From NCBI GenBank assembly GCA_902779165.1, contig CACZAN010000029.1, positions 1 to 64,000 on the forward strand: 64,000 nt of DNA, in the 5' to 3' direction. Positions within the stretch are counted from its first letter, which is position 1; every line of letters starts with the position of its first letter. This DNA comes from an uncultured Bacteroidales bacterium (lineage in GTDB: Bacteria > Bacteroidota > Bacteroidia > Bacteroidales > Bacteroidaceae). The notes below the pieces were generated by a model. The model had not been told where the DNA came from. It searched no databases and worked only from the letters and a program-made list of their open reading frames with translations. Position numbers and translations under genes: made by a program. Shown piece by piece: positions 31,071 to 39,277 of this stretch.

Positions 31071-31281
31071 AAATGAATTTTGGTCTTTAATCGTATATAA
31101 GACCCTCAGACAGCCAAATCAAATACCCCTCATTGCAAAAAAAATGGTCTTATGTAAAAAACATCAATTGTGATTCTCTTCTAGACCTTTCCGCTATGCT
31201 TTCCGTGAACAAGTCCAAAGGTGGTTACTAACGTAAGATGAACAGTTTGTTTGGTAGATAGAGTTTTTTTTAATTTTGCCG

Positions 31282-31312
31282 CAAAGGTAATAAGAATGCA
31301 CCAAACGGCAAA
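31282..31312 (-). promoter_or_regulatory. Promoter upstream of the ECF sigma gene
   Basis: On the minus strand a tacctttg -7 box (31282-31289) and tttg -33 box (31309-31312) are 19 bp apart. The leader to the sigma ATG would be about 200 nt, long enough for further control. Confidence 0.55.
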
Positions 31313-31603
31313 ATAAACCACATTATATTTTGCCAAAAGATTCAATTATTAAGTATGTTTGTCAGGTTTAGATTTATATTACCTTACTTTCCTTTGAGGA
31401 ATACATTTGTTAAATAACAAACACATTCTGCAAGAAAAAAGTGTAGAATGAACGTAAAGTTGGAGGAATTCATAACCTTTGCAATCAAAGTTTGCAGTAT
31501 GAGCTTTTTAGGGTATCTCCCATTCAGAGTATGTTGTGCTACTTTTGGAATAAATGGTCTGGCACAATGTTGTCCAGATGGTGATCAGAAATGTTGACCA
31601 GAT
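31313..31603. other. AT-rich intergenic stretch
   Basis: No gene is recognised. There is a weak -7-like aacctttg near 31472 followed by a 32-codon frame (ATG at 31499, MSFLGYLPFRVCCATF) without known relatives. The alcohol dehydrogenase remnant begins at its right end. Confidence 0.4.
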
Positions 31604-31769
31604 AGAGTGCTGCTGGTCTATGGTGGTGGCCGTCCTCAAGGAGGCAGGTAATACTATCGTCGAGAACTTGGGCGTGATGACTAATCCAACATTGGAGAAG
31701 CTACACGAGGGCGTGAAGATAGCCTGCGAGAACGAGGCGGATTTTGAGGTTTTTGGACCGCAAAACTAG
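31604..31769 (+). pseudogene. Frameshifted fragment of an iron-containing alcohol dehydrogenase gene
   Basis: In one frame 31604-31630 reads RVLLVYGGG, matching KVMLCYGGG of the intact gene at 32813. From 31632 another frame reads VLKEAGNTIVENLGVMTNPT and continues LEKLHEGVKIACENE, matching MKKAGCEVVEIAGVMPNPTI and what follows in the intact gene. About 15 residues between the two blocks are missing, the frame is shifted, and the rest of the gene is absent. It is a decayed relative, not a copy, of the neighbour, since the bases differ widely. Confidence 0.8.
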
Positions 31770-31797
31770 ACCAATATCTCAGTGGCGAAAAGCTCAG

Positions 31798-32643
31798 CTA
31801 TTTCTTCAGAAACTCGCTGGGAGTGATCCCAGTAATGCGCTTAAAGAGACGGGTGAAATGATGGGGAAAGTCAAACCCCAACAGGCGGGAGGTTTCACTG
31901 ATGTTATGTCCTTGCATCAGCAGACTTTTCGCCTGATTGATGATATAATTATGTATGTAACCGATGGCTGTGCTACCCGTAGCCTTGTGGACAATGTCGC
32001 CAAAATAACGTGGCGAATAGGCCAGTTCGGAGGCGCACCAGGCGACAGTAGGCAAGCCGTGCATCAGTTGACGGTTCTCACGAAAATAGGTTTGAAGCAA
32101 GTTGTGAAAACGCTTCAGCAGGTCGGCCTCTCCTCTATCCTCTTCTGACAGCTGGCGCAGGTAGATGCGGTTGCAGTATTCCAGTATGAGGTGCAGATAG
32201 CCCAGCAGCACGTTTCTTAATGATGGTGAATCCTCGTGTGTCTGGAGCTCTTGTCGCATCTGAGCCAACAATTGCGTGATGCAGAGCCATTCGTCGGGCT
32301 CCATGCGCAGCGAACCATCAAAGAAATACGAGAAGAACTGATAGCGGTCTATCTGGCGTTCCAACTCGCTGCCGCGCTCGCCGTTGTCCTCTAATCCGCC
32401 TATCTGACCGGGTTCCACGGCAATGATGGAACCATCGCTCACCTGCAGTTTCCGCATGCCATAGGAGAGATTGAAGGGGAACTGCCGTTGGATGAACAGC
32501 CCATACACACCATAGTTGTTCAGGCTATGACGGAAGGGCGCCAACTCGTCATAATGGATAATACTTATCAATGGGTGCAACACTGGTGCATCCACAAAAC
32601 GAGCATAGTCGTTAGGATTGTCAACCTTCAAAATATTCCTCAT
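31798..32643 (-). CDS. AraC-family transcriptional regulator
   Basis: The 281-residue product has a cupin-like N-terminal half and an AraC C-terminus (VHKATGSTAIGYIHNYIINQ; SETSRLLGFDFPHHFTRLFK; ITGITPSEF). It is divergent from the alcohol dehydrogenase operon and probably activates it. The -7 box (tatctttg, minus strand, 32652-32659) is only about 9 bp before the ATG, so the mRNA would be almost leaderless if this start is right. Confidence 0.9.
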   Translation of the reverse strand: MRNILKVDNPNDYARFVDAPVLHPLISIIHYDELAPFRHSLNNYGVYGLFIQRQFPFNLSYGMRKLQVSDGSIIAVEPGQIGGLEDNGERGSELERQIDRYQFFSYFFDGSLRMEPDEWLCITQLLAQMRQELQTHEDSPSLRNVLLGYLHLILEYCNRIYLRQLSEEDRGEADLLKRFHNLLQTYFRENRQLMHGLPTVAWCASELAYSPRYFGDIVHKATGSTAIGYIHNYIINQAKSLLMQGHNISETSRLLGFDFPHHFTRLFKRITGITPSEFLKK

Positions 32644-32651
32644 ATCGGTGG

Positions 32652-32774
32652 CAAAGATATGTAAAATAGTCTAATAATGGTATATTTTTCACGTTTTTTA
32701 AGCACTTTCTGCGAAATTGGTATATATTCAGCCAATTTGTGTAACACCTATATAATATAATGTGCGTACCTTTG
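32652..32774. promoter_or_regulatory. Divergent control region: AraC gene / alcohol dehydrogenase operon
   Basis: A minus-strand -7 box (tatctttg) is at 32652-32659 and a plus-strand -7 box (tacctttg) at 32767-32774. Between them aaattgg (32714-32720) and ccaattt (32732-32738) form a perfect 7-bp inverted repeat with an 11-bp spacer. This is a plausible operator for the AraC protein. Confidence 0.55.
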
Positions 32775-32812
32775 CACCGTGATTTGAAACAAACTTAAAA
32801 ACGATAAGAACT

Positions 32813-33979
32813 ATGTTAGGCAATTTTACATTCCACAATCCCACGAAGTTGCACTTCGGTGAGGAGTCTTTAAGCAAACTGAGTGAAGAACTGAAAAACT
32901 ACGGCAAGAAGGTGATGCTCTGCTATGGCGGTGGCAGCATCAAACGCAACGGCATCTATGACCAGGTGATGGCCGAGATGAAGAAGGCAGGCTGCGAGGT
33001 GGTAGAGATAGCAGGCGTGATGCCGAATCCCACGATAGAGAAGGTGTTGGAAGGTGCCCATACGGCTCGCAAGGAGAATGTGGATCTTATCCTCGGTGTG
33101 GGCGGTGGCTCTACCATTGACTACTGCAAGGCAGTAGCTGGAAGTGCCTGGTACGACGGTGACCCCTGGGAGTATTACTTCAAGAACTGGCAACCGATGA
33201 CCTGCCGCTGGATTCCTGTAGGCTGCGTGTTGACAATGGCAGGCACGGGTTCTGAGATGGACAGCTGCTCGGTGATCTCCAGCCATACGGAGAACCGTAA
33301 GATGTTCTATAACTTCCGCAACCCCGATTTCGCTATCCTCAACCCTCGCTTCACTTTTACCGTTCCCAAGTATCAGATGGTGGCTGGCATTTACGACATC
33401 ATGAGTCACATTCTGGAGCAATATCTCTCTGGCACCGACGACAATACCAGCGACTACATTGCAGAGGGACTGATGCGCTCACTCATCGTCAGCTCGCGCA
33501 AAGCAAACGTGAATCCTGAGGACTACGAGGCTCGTTCGAACATCATGTGGACTGCCACTTGGGCACTCAACACGCTCATCGACCGCGGCAAGGCTACCGA
33601 CTGGATGGTGCACATGCTGGGGCAGGCTGTGGCTGCCTTTACCGATGCCACCCACGGCCACACCCTTGCTGCCGTCAGCGGTGCCTACTACCGTCTGCTT
33701 ATCAGCAAGTCACCCGATGCCGTACAGAAGTTCAAGCGTCTGGCAAAGAACGTATGGGGCGTTTCCGCTGAAGGCAAGACCGACGAGCAGGTGGCCATGG
33801 AAGGTCTTGAGACGATGGAACAATGGATGCTCGAACTGGGACTGGCGATGAATATCACCGACTGCGGTGCCAAGCCCGAACTGATAGAGGGAATGGCAGA
33901 TGCCTGCCCCATCTGTCAGGGTGGCTATTATATTCTGAATCGCGACGAAGTAGTACAGGTACTTAAAGATAGTTTATAG
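32813..33979 (+). CDS. Iron-containing alcohol dehydrogenase (YqhD/BDH type)
   Basis: The 388-residue product has the NAD(P)-binding GVGGGSTIDYCKAV motif, the TMAGTGSEMDS stretch and the metal-site region GIYDIMSHILEQYLS with further His in TDATHGHTLAAV. The length is normal for the family. Such enzymes reduce aldehydes to alcohols using NADPH or NADH in the cytoplasm. It is the first gene of a cluster with a flavodoxin-like protein, an alpha/beta hydrolase and a CMD-cupin protein, under a divergent AraC regulator, which suggests a response to reactive aldehydes or electrophiles. Confidence 0.92.
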   Translation: MLGNFTFHNPTKLHFGEESLSKLSEELKNYGKKVMLCYGGGSIKRNGIYDQVMAEMKKAGCEVVEIAGVMPNPTIEKVLEGAHTARKENVDLILGVGGGSTIDYCKAVAGSAWYDGDPWEYYFKNWQPMTCRWIPVGCVLTMAGTGSEMDSCSVISSHTENRKMFYNFRNPDFAILNPRFTFTVPKYQMVAGIYDIMSHILEQYLSGTDDNTSDYIAEGLMRSLIVSSRKANVNPEDYEARSNIMWTATWALNTLIDRGKATDWMVHMLGQAVAAFTDATHGHTLAAVSGAYYRLLISKSPDAVQKFKRLAKNVWGVSAEGKTDEQVAMEGLETMEQWMLELGLAMNITDCGAKPELIEGMADACPICQGGYYILNRDEVVQVLKDSL

Positions 33980-33985
33980 TTTAGA

Positions 33986-34016
33986 GTTCAATGTTCAATG
34001 TTCAACGTTCAACGTT
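33986..34016. repeat. Heptamer tandem repeat before the flavodoxin gene
   Basis: Four units of gttcaat/gttcaac (7 bp each) plus gtt run from 33986 to 34016 and end 13 bp before the likely ATG. They create a false upstream start (33991). Confidence 0.75.
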
Positions 34017-34029
34017 ATTGCTGGGTCTT

Positions 34030-35142
34030 ATGATAGCGAAAAAGGTTTTATCATTTTTAGCAGCAATGTTGTTCTGCTGCTGTTCTGCAGATAACGACAT
34101 GAAAGCAGAGGTGCCTGCAGATACGGGCAAGACACTTGTGGTATATTACAGCTACACAGGCAACTGCCGTGAGATAGTGACCACGCTGACCAGTCAGATT
34201 GAGGCTGATGTCTTGGAGATTCAACCAGCCGAAAAAGGGCTTAAGTACGAGGCAAATGGGTACGCCCTTGGCACTCAGTTGCTGAATGCCATCAAGGCGA
34301 ATCCTAACGATGCCAGCAGCTATCCAGCTATCGACCCCGTAGACACATCGCTCAGCGACTACAAGAACATCATCATCGTCACCCCGCTGTGGTGGAGCCA
34401 GATGGCGGCTATCATGCAGACCTACCTGTTTCAGAGTGGTTCACAGATAGCGGGAAAGCACGTCGGGATGATTGTCTCGAGTCACTCAAGCGGCATCAGC
34501 GGTGTTGTCAGTGATGCCAAGCGACTGTGGCCTAATGTCACATGGATGGGCGATGCTTTGTGGATTAACGCCAGCAACCACGGCAACCGTGCCTCACTGA
34601 TAGAAAACTGGCTCAAGACGCTGAATTTCTCTAATGAAGGAACTACTATGGATAAAATGTATATCACCATCGGTGGACAAACACAGAGCGTTACGTTGGT
34701 CGATAATGTTGCCACACGCGAATTGGTTGCTGCACTACAGGATGCCTCTATAACAATAACTCTTAACGACAACAAATTCGAAATATGGGGTTCTTTGGGT
34801 AAATCGCTTACAACGAAAAACGAGCAGATGACAGTTCAGCCCGGAGACATCGTACTCTATAACGGCAGCAACATCTGCATCTTCTACGATTCAAACTCTT
34901 GGAGCTATACACGTTTAGGCAAAATCGACGGACTGTCAGGAAGCGAGCTTCGCACATTCCTCAAAGCAGGCCAAAACAACATCAGTGTTACCTTATCGCT
35001 GACAAAGCCTACAGGCATCAGAAGCCTCCCCCCCGCCCCCTCTTCAGTTAGAAAGGGGAGATCATTCACCCTGAATGGTGTAAAAGTTGATAACCCATCA
35101 AAAGGTATCTATGTCAAGAATGGTAAAAAGGTGTTTTTATGA
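34030..35142 (+). CDS. Exported flavodoxin–cyclophilin-like fusion with C-terminal tail
   Basis: From the ATG at 34030 the chain starts with a lipoprotein-type signal (MIAKKVLSFLAAMLFCCCSA). A flavodoxin domain follows (TLVVYYSYTGNCREIVTTLT for the FMN phosphate loop; IIIVTPLWWSQMAAIMQTYL). From about residue 205 there is a small cyclophilin-like domain (MDKMYITIGGQTQSVTLVDN), then a C-terminal SFTLNGVKVDNPSKGIYVKN tail like that of the surface proteins. A G/C-rich repeat-like segment lies between the last domain and the tail. It probably acts in electron transfer outside the cytoplasm or at the membrane. The fusion is seen directly; the role is inferred. Confidence 0.85.
   Translation: MIAKKVLSFLAAMLFCCCSADNDMKAEVPADTGKTLVVYYSYTGNCREIVTTLTSQIEADVLEIQPAEKGLKYEANGYALGTQLLNAIKANPNDASSYPAIDPVDTSLSDYKNIIIVTPLWWSQMAAIMQTYLFQSGSQIAGKHVGMIVSSHSSGISGVVSDAKRLWPNVTWMGDALWINASNHGNRASLIENWLKTLNFSNEGTTMDKMYITIGGQTQSVTLVDNVATRELVAALQDASITITLNDNKFEIWGSLGKSLTTKNEQMTVQPGDIVLYNGSNICIFYDSNSWSYTRLGKIDGLSGSELRTFLKAGQNNISVTLSLTKPTGIRSLPPAPSSVRKGRSFTLNGVKVDNPSKGIYVKNGKKVFL
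35023..35062. repeat. C-rich repeat-like segment inside the flavodoxin gene
   Basis: The segment cctcccccccgccccctctt.. with a following gaaaggggaga encodes LPPAPSSVRKG between the cyclophilin-like domain and the tail. Its composition resembles the palindromic element in the next gene (35355-35453). Confidence 0.5.
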
Positions 35143-36350
35143 AAAAGATAATATTTACCGTAATGCTACTGGGCGGAATGCTTGTGGCGTGCAACAACAA
35201 ACCAACTACTGACAACAATATGGAACAGGAATTGAAATTGACGCAAGAGTGGGACAAAGTGTTTCCGCTGAGCGAAAAGGTGAACCACAAGAAAGTGACG
35301 TTCGAGACACAATATGGGCTGACGCTGGCAGCAGACCTGTACTGGCCAAAAGACAGACCCACCCCCAACCCCTCCCATCAGGGAGGGGAGGCTGGCGCAA
35401 AGAAGGCAAGCGGAAATGCAAGTCTCCCCTTACGGGGAGATTTAGAGGGGTCTTTGCCAGCCCTCGCCGTCTCTGGTCCTTTCGGAGCCACAAAGGAGCA
35501 GTCGAGCGGACTCTATGCCATGAAGATGGCAGAGCGCGGTTTCGTGGCTCTGGCCTTCGACCCTTCCTATACGGGTGAGAGTAGCGGTGAACCGCGTCGC
35601 ACAGCTTCGCCCGACATCAATACCGAGGATTTCATGGCTGCCGTCGATTTTTTGTTGAAGCAGGACAATGTGGACGCCGAGAAGATTGGCATCATCGGCA
35701 TTTGCGGGTGGGGAGGCATCGCCCTGAATGCTGCCGCTGCCGATACACGTATCAAGGCTACCGTTGCCTCTACGATGTATGATATGACTCGCGTCAGCGG
35801 CAATGGCTATTTCGACAGCGAGGACAAGGAGGAGTCGCGTCATGCTGCCCGCGAGGCACTCTCCAAGCAACGCCTCTCCGACCCCATGGTCATGGCTGGC
35901 GGTGTCATAGATCCTCTGCCCGAAGATGCTCCTCAGTTCGTTAAGGACTACTTCGACTACTATAAGACCGAGCGCGGCTACCACAAGCGCTCTGGCAACT
36001 CCAACGACGGCTGGCGCGTCATCGGTACTCAGGCCTATGCCAATAGCCGTTTCCTCTACTACATCAACGAAATTCGCTCTGCTGTCCTCGTGATGCACGG
36101 TGCCGACGCCCACTCACGCTACTTTGGCGAGGCAGCCTATCACTATATGGTAGATGGTAAGGCCGAGGGTTATAAGTTTGTGGGTGAGCCCAACCCTAAT
36201 CCCGAGAACAAGCAGCTGCTCATCATCCCCGATGCCTCACATTGTGACCTCTATGATGGCGGCTACGAGGAAAAGGCCGGCCAAGGTCAGCCTAAGAATA
36301 TGATTCCATGGGACACGTTGGCAGAGTTTTTCACCAAGAATTTGAAGTAA
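35139..36350 (+). CDS. Alpha/beta hydrolase lipoprotein (dienelactone-hydrolase-like) with in-frame repeat insertion
   Basis: A lipobox (GGMLVACNN) follows the start, which overlaps the previous stop by 4 bp. The hydrolase fold is clear: VSGPFGATKEQSSGLYA, RGFVALAFDPSYTGES, and the nucleophile elbow GIIGICGWGGIALN, where Cys replaces the usual Ser as in dienelactone hydrolases. The acid and His regions are VLVMHGADAHSRYF and DASHCDLYD. Between YWPKDR and LPALAVSG the protein carries about 33 extra residues (PTPNPSHQGGEAGAKKASGN and more) encoded by a palindromic DNA element. The insertion keeps the frame and lies before the core, so activity may survive. Confidence 0.88.
   Translation: MKKIIFTVMLLGGMLVACNNKPTTDNNMEQELKLTQEWDKVFPLSEKVNHKKVTFETQYGLTLAADLYWPKDRPTPNPSHQGGEAGAKKASGNASLPLRGDLEGSLPALAVSGPFGATKEQSSGLYAMKMAERGFVALAFDPSYTGESSGEPRRTASPDINTEDFMAAVDFLLKQDNVDAEKIGIIGICGWGGIALNAAAADTRIKATVASTMYDMTRVSGNGYFDSEDKEESRHAAREALSKQRLSDPMVMAGGVIDPLPEDAPQFVKDYFDYYKTERGYHKRSGNSNDGWRVIGTQAYANSRFLYYINEIRSAVLVMHGADAHSRYFGEAAYHYMVDGKAEGYKFVGEPNPNPENKQLLIIPDASHCDLYDGGYEEKAGQGQPKNMIPWDTLAEFFTKNLK
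35355..35453. repeat. 99-bp palindromic element inserted in frame in the hydrolase gene
   Basis: The outer ends agaccc and gggtct pair. Inside are two perfect hairpins: cccctccc/gggagggg (35369-35376, 35381-35388) and tctcccc/ggggaga (35423-35429, 35434-35440). The length of 99 bp is a multiple of three. It has the look of the extragenic palindromic elements scattered in Bacteroidetes genomes. Confidence 0.65.
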
Positions 36351-36351
36351 T

Positions 36352-37377
36352 ATGAGAAGATTATTTTTTGCTATATTAATCATGATGATGACTATGGTAA
36401 CAGCAAACAGTCAGACACTCACGGAGCGTCAAAAGGGATTGGCAGCATGTGCCTGTCTGATGGCACAGGGTGATATGAATCGTTTGGAGCCTGCTGTGCG
36501 TATGGCTCTCGACAATGGTGTAACCATCAATGAACTGAAGGAGGCTTTCTCGCAGCTCTATGCCTATACAGGTTTCCCACGTTCACTGAATGCACTTGGA
36601 GTGCTGAATAAGGTTTTGGAAAACAGACAAGCGAAATGGCAGGAAGGAAAGCCTTGGAAGCGTCCTGCTGAGTGGGATGATGCCAAGAAAGCCTACGAAC
36701 TGGGCACAAAGAATCAGACACAGCTCTCAGGAAAGCCTTTCAACTATGAATTCTGTCCGCAGGATGACTACTACCTGAAGTCACACCTCTTTGGCGACAT
36801 CTTCGCAGGCGACCAGCTCTCTGCAGCAGACCGCGAGATAGTTACCGTAGCGGCTCTGAGTGGTCTTGAAGGTGTCGCTCCACAACTCGCTGCCCACAAG
36901 CAAGGTGCCGTGAATATGGGTAACTCAAAGCAGTTGGTAGATGAACTCTGCACATGGCTGTGCAAAGAGGGCTATACTTTTAACACCAAGTGGCCTAAGG
37001 GCGAGCCAAATCCTTACGGAAAATATTTCATAGGTCAGAGTTATCTGACAGATGTTGGCGGTGGTGTGATGAATGTGACCTTCGAACCTGGATGTAGAAA
37101 CAACTGGCACATCCACCACAAGCAGGTCCAGGTACTGATTTGCGTTGCAGGTCGTGGCTGGTATCAGGAATGGGGCAAAGAACCTGTTGAGATGACTCCC
37201 GGCATGGTTATCGCTGTTCCTGCCGAGGTGAAGCACTGGCACGGAGCACAGAAGGACTCATGGTTCCAGCATCTCACCTATCACAAGGATGTTCTGGAGG
37301 GAGCCAGCAATGAGTGGTGTGAACCTGTAGATGATGCAGCCTATAATGCACTTCAGCAAAAGAGTAGCGCGCAATAG
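36352..37377 (+). CDS. Exported carboxymuconolactone decarboxylase–cupin protein
   Basis: A signal peptide (residues 1-20) is followed by two AhpD/CMD-like helical parts. The first has RQKGLAACACLMAQGDMNRL and LKEAFSQLYAYTGFPRSLNA. The second has REIVTVAALSGLEGVAPQLA. A C-terminal cupin has metal-binding His in NNWHIHHKQVQVLICVAGRG and a later KHWHG. It starts 1 bp after the hydrolase stop, so it is in the same operon. The motif Cys of peroxidase-active AhpD (CxxC) is only partly present (ACAC), and the reaction is unknown. Confidence 0.88.
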   Translation: MRRLFFAILIMMMTMVTANSQTLTERQKGLAACACLMAQGDMNRLEPAVRMALDNGVTINELKEAFSQLYAYTGFPRSLNALGVLNKVLENRQAKWQEGKPWKRPAEWDDAKKAYELGTKNQTQLSGKPFNYEFCPQDDYYLKSHLFGDIFAGDQLSAADREIVTVAALSGLEGVAPQLAAHKQGAVNMGNSKQLVDELCTWLCKEGYTFNTKWPKGEPNPYGKYFIGQSYLTDVGGGVMNVTFEPGCRNNWHIHHKQVQVLICVAGRGWYQEWGKEPVEMTPGMVIAVPAEVKHWHGAQKDSWFQHLTYHKDVLEGASNEWCEPVDDAAYNALQQKSSAQ

Positions 37378-37379
37378 GA

Positions 37380-37478
37380 AACATCGAGGAGGGCAACACG
37401 AAGATTGTGGCCGACTCTATCACGAAGTTGACGTACAGAGCCGTTAGGTATCGTTGCATATTTTTGACGGGTTCTGGG
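37380..37478 (+). pseudogene. Flavodoxin gene remnant
   Basis: Directly after the cupin gene's stop one frame reads NIEEGNTKIVADSITKLTYR and then runs into unrelated residues and a stop. GNTKIVADSITKLT matches the FMN phosphate-binding loop and first helix of flavodoxins (usually S/TGNTxxVAxxI). The strand before and everything after are missing, and there is no start codon. It is a short match, so the call is tentative. Confidence 0.45.
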
Positions 37479-37930
37479 TGAGGCTGAAATCTTATTGGCT
37501 ATACTGGTGTATTGCCTACAGTCGCCTTGTGGGGTAAGGGGGAGGTGACTGTAGGAAATGAGTGGGGTGTTTGCCTACTTTTGAACACATGGAATCCTCA
37601 TAGGAGGTGGAGTTAATTCGAGTTTGTAGCGTAGTTGCGGATTTGAGGTATAGATGAAATGCTTAAACCATAGTGTTTTTCCAGAAAAACTGATAGAAAT
37701 AGGGAACAGAAGTCCTCTTTTCAATAGATGAGGAGGCTCTTTTGCAGCGTAGAAAGGGACAAATGATGAAAAAAAAGATAAAAAGGTGACTAGAATAATA
37801 AAAAAGTCGTATTTTTGTCCCCAGAAAACTGGAAAACAGTAGCGAAAGGGGTGCTCTGCAGAAGTGAATGTCCCTTTCTCTGAACTGAACGCCTTCTCTC
37901 TGTAAACTGAATTAACTCAAACTGAAGACG
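37479..37930. other. Intergenic region before the TIR/STAND gene set, with inverted repeat and promoter
   Basis: No gene is seen. A 12-bp inverted repeat with one mismatch lies at 37515-37526/37544-37555 (cctacagtcgcc / ggtgactgtagg, 17-nt loop). An A-rich stretch then leads to a -7-like tatttttg at 37810-37817, giving a leader of about 105 nt for the gene at 37931. Confidence 0.5.
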
Positions 37931-39271
37931 ATGAACGACAACAACCCGCAAATGATGGACGCGATGTCCTTCAACTTCAACGACATCTTCCTGGATACGG
38001 ATAAGGATGAACCCTTATGGGACAAACTCATCCAGCAGATTATCGACGGCAACGTGATTCCCGTGATTGGAGCTGATATGCTCATCGACAACAATGTGAA
38101 CCCGCATCAGCTGCTGGTGGACGGCATCGCAAATATGTTCCGCCTGACTTCGCATCCCCACAGTTTCTCGGAGCTGATCTACGACCCGGACTACACGAAG
38201 TCGAACAAGAAGGTGGATATCTATTATCAGGTGAACAAGTTCTTTGCTGCCAATCGCTTCCCGCCGTCGCGCCGCCTGCAGCGCCTGCTGAATATCCGGC
38301 AGTTCCCGTTCGTCATCACTACGAGTTTCACGCCCATCGTGGAACAGACGATGCAGACGATATGGGGCGACGAGCTGCGGGTGATGCGCTTCAACAACAA
38401 CCCGTCGGAGAACCACGACATCAAGAGTGGCGCCGATCTGCGCAAACCCACAGTTTACTATATGTTCGGAAAAGTGGGAGAGGGTGTCCAGAAATACGTG
38501 CTGACGGATGTGGACATGCTGGATTTCTGTTCCTCATGGCTCTCGAATGATAACAGGGCGCGCCCGAAGAACCTTTTTAGCGAACTGAAGGACAAGTATC
38601 TGCTGATGTTGGGCAATAACTACAGCGACTGGCTGTTCCGCTTCATTTGGTATTCCATGCGTAAGTCGAATATGGGACAGGGAATGCTGGCCTACGACCA
38701 CGTGGACGAGTCGCTCATCAACTTTTTGGAGCGGACAGAGACGTTCACGAAGCAGAATCCGTCGGACGTCATAGACCAGATTATCACTCGTCTGGGTAAG
38801 AAACTGCAGGAAAATGAGCAAGTGAAGTTCGACCAGCCCGAGGAGAACATGGACGTGTTCATCTCCTACTCGCGCAGTGACAAGGAGGTGGCCGAGGCGC
38901 TATATGCTGCGCTGACGGCTCAAGGCAAGCGCGTATGGTTCGACAAACATAACCTGACCAGCGGAGGCAACTTCATGGACGAGATTCGCAAAGCAATCCG
39001 CACGGCAAAGTACTTTGTGCCCATCCTCTCGGAGAATATCTCAAAGGAGAAGGACCAGTCGCACGTCTATCGCAACGAGTGGGATCTCGCCATCGAGGTG
39101 GCTATCAGCATGGGGCGCACCTACATCATCCCCCTGGCACAAAAAGGGTTTGACTTCTATCGGGCCGCCATCCCCGAAAAGATGCAGCAGCACAATGCCA
39201 TCTTCTTCGACTCCAGCGAGAGCATGGAAGAGGCCGCAGAGCACATCATTCACACGATGAACAAAGACTGA
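37931..39271 (+). CDS. SIR2-like–TIR domain protein
   Basis: Residues about 25-270 resemble SIR2-like domains of bacterial immune proteins (IPVIGADMLID for the nucleotide loop, FVITTSFTPIVEQTM, VYYMFGKVGE, YLLMLGNNYSDWLFRFIWYS). Residues about 306-440 form a TIR domain (MDVFISYSRSDKEVAEALYA; KRVWFDKHNLTSGGNFMDEI; YRNEWDLAIEVA with the likely catalytic Glu at 383). TIR and SIR2 domains consume NAD in known defence systems. Here the usual SIR2 Asn (TTN) and His (HG) positions read TTS and FG, so only the TIR part keeps its expected active residue. The gene is 6 bp before the STAND gene and surely acts with it. Confidence 0.88.
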   Translation: MNDNNPQMMDAMSFNFNDIFLDTDKDEPLWDKLIQQIIDGNVIPVIGADMLIDNNVNPHQLLVDGIANMFRLTSHPHSFSELIYDPDYTKSNKKVDIYYQVNKFFAANRFPPSRRLQRLLNIRQFPFVITTSFTPIVEQTMQTIWGDELRVMRFNNNPSENHDIKSGADLRKPTVYYMFGKVGEGVQKYVLTDVDMLDFCSSWLSNDNRARPKNLFSELKDKYLLMLGNNYSDWLFRFIWYSMRKSNMGQGMLAYDHVDESLINFLERTETFTKQNPSDVIDQIITRLGKKLQENEQVKFDQPEENMDVFISYSRSDKEVAEALYAALTAQGKRVWFDKHNLTSGGNFMDEIRKAIRTAKYFVPILSENISKEKDQSHVYRNEWDLAIEVAISMGRTYIIPLAQKGFDFYRAAIPEKMQQHNAIFFDSSESMEEAAEHIIHTMNKD

Positions 39272-39277
39272 CGAACG

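Noticed and set aside
37515-37555. Inverted repeat before the TIR gene as a terminator of the CMD-cupin operon
   Set aside because: No T-run follows the stem, and it lies about 140 bp after the stop. It is recorded only as an inverted repeat.
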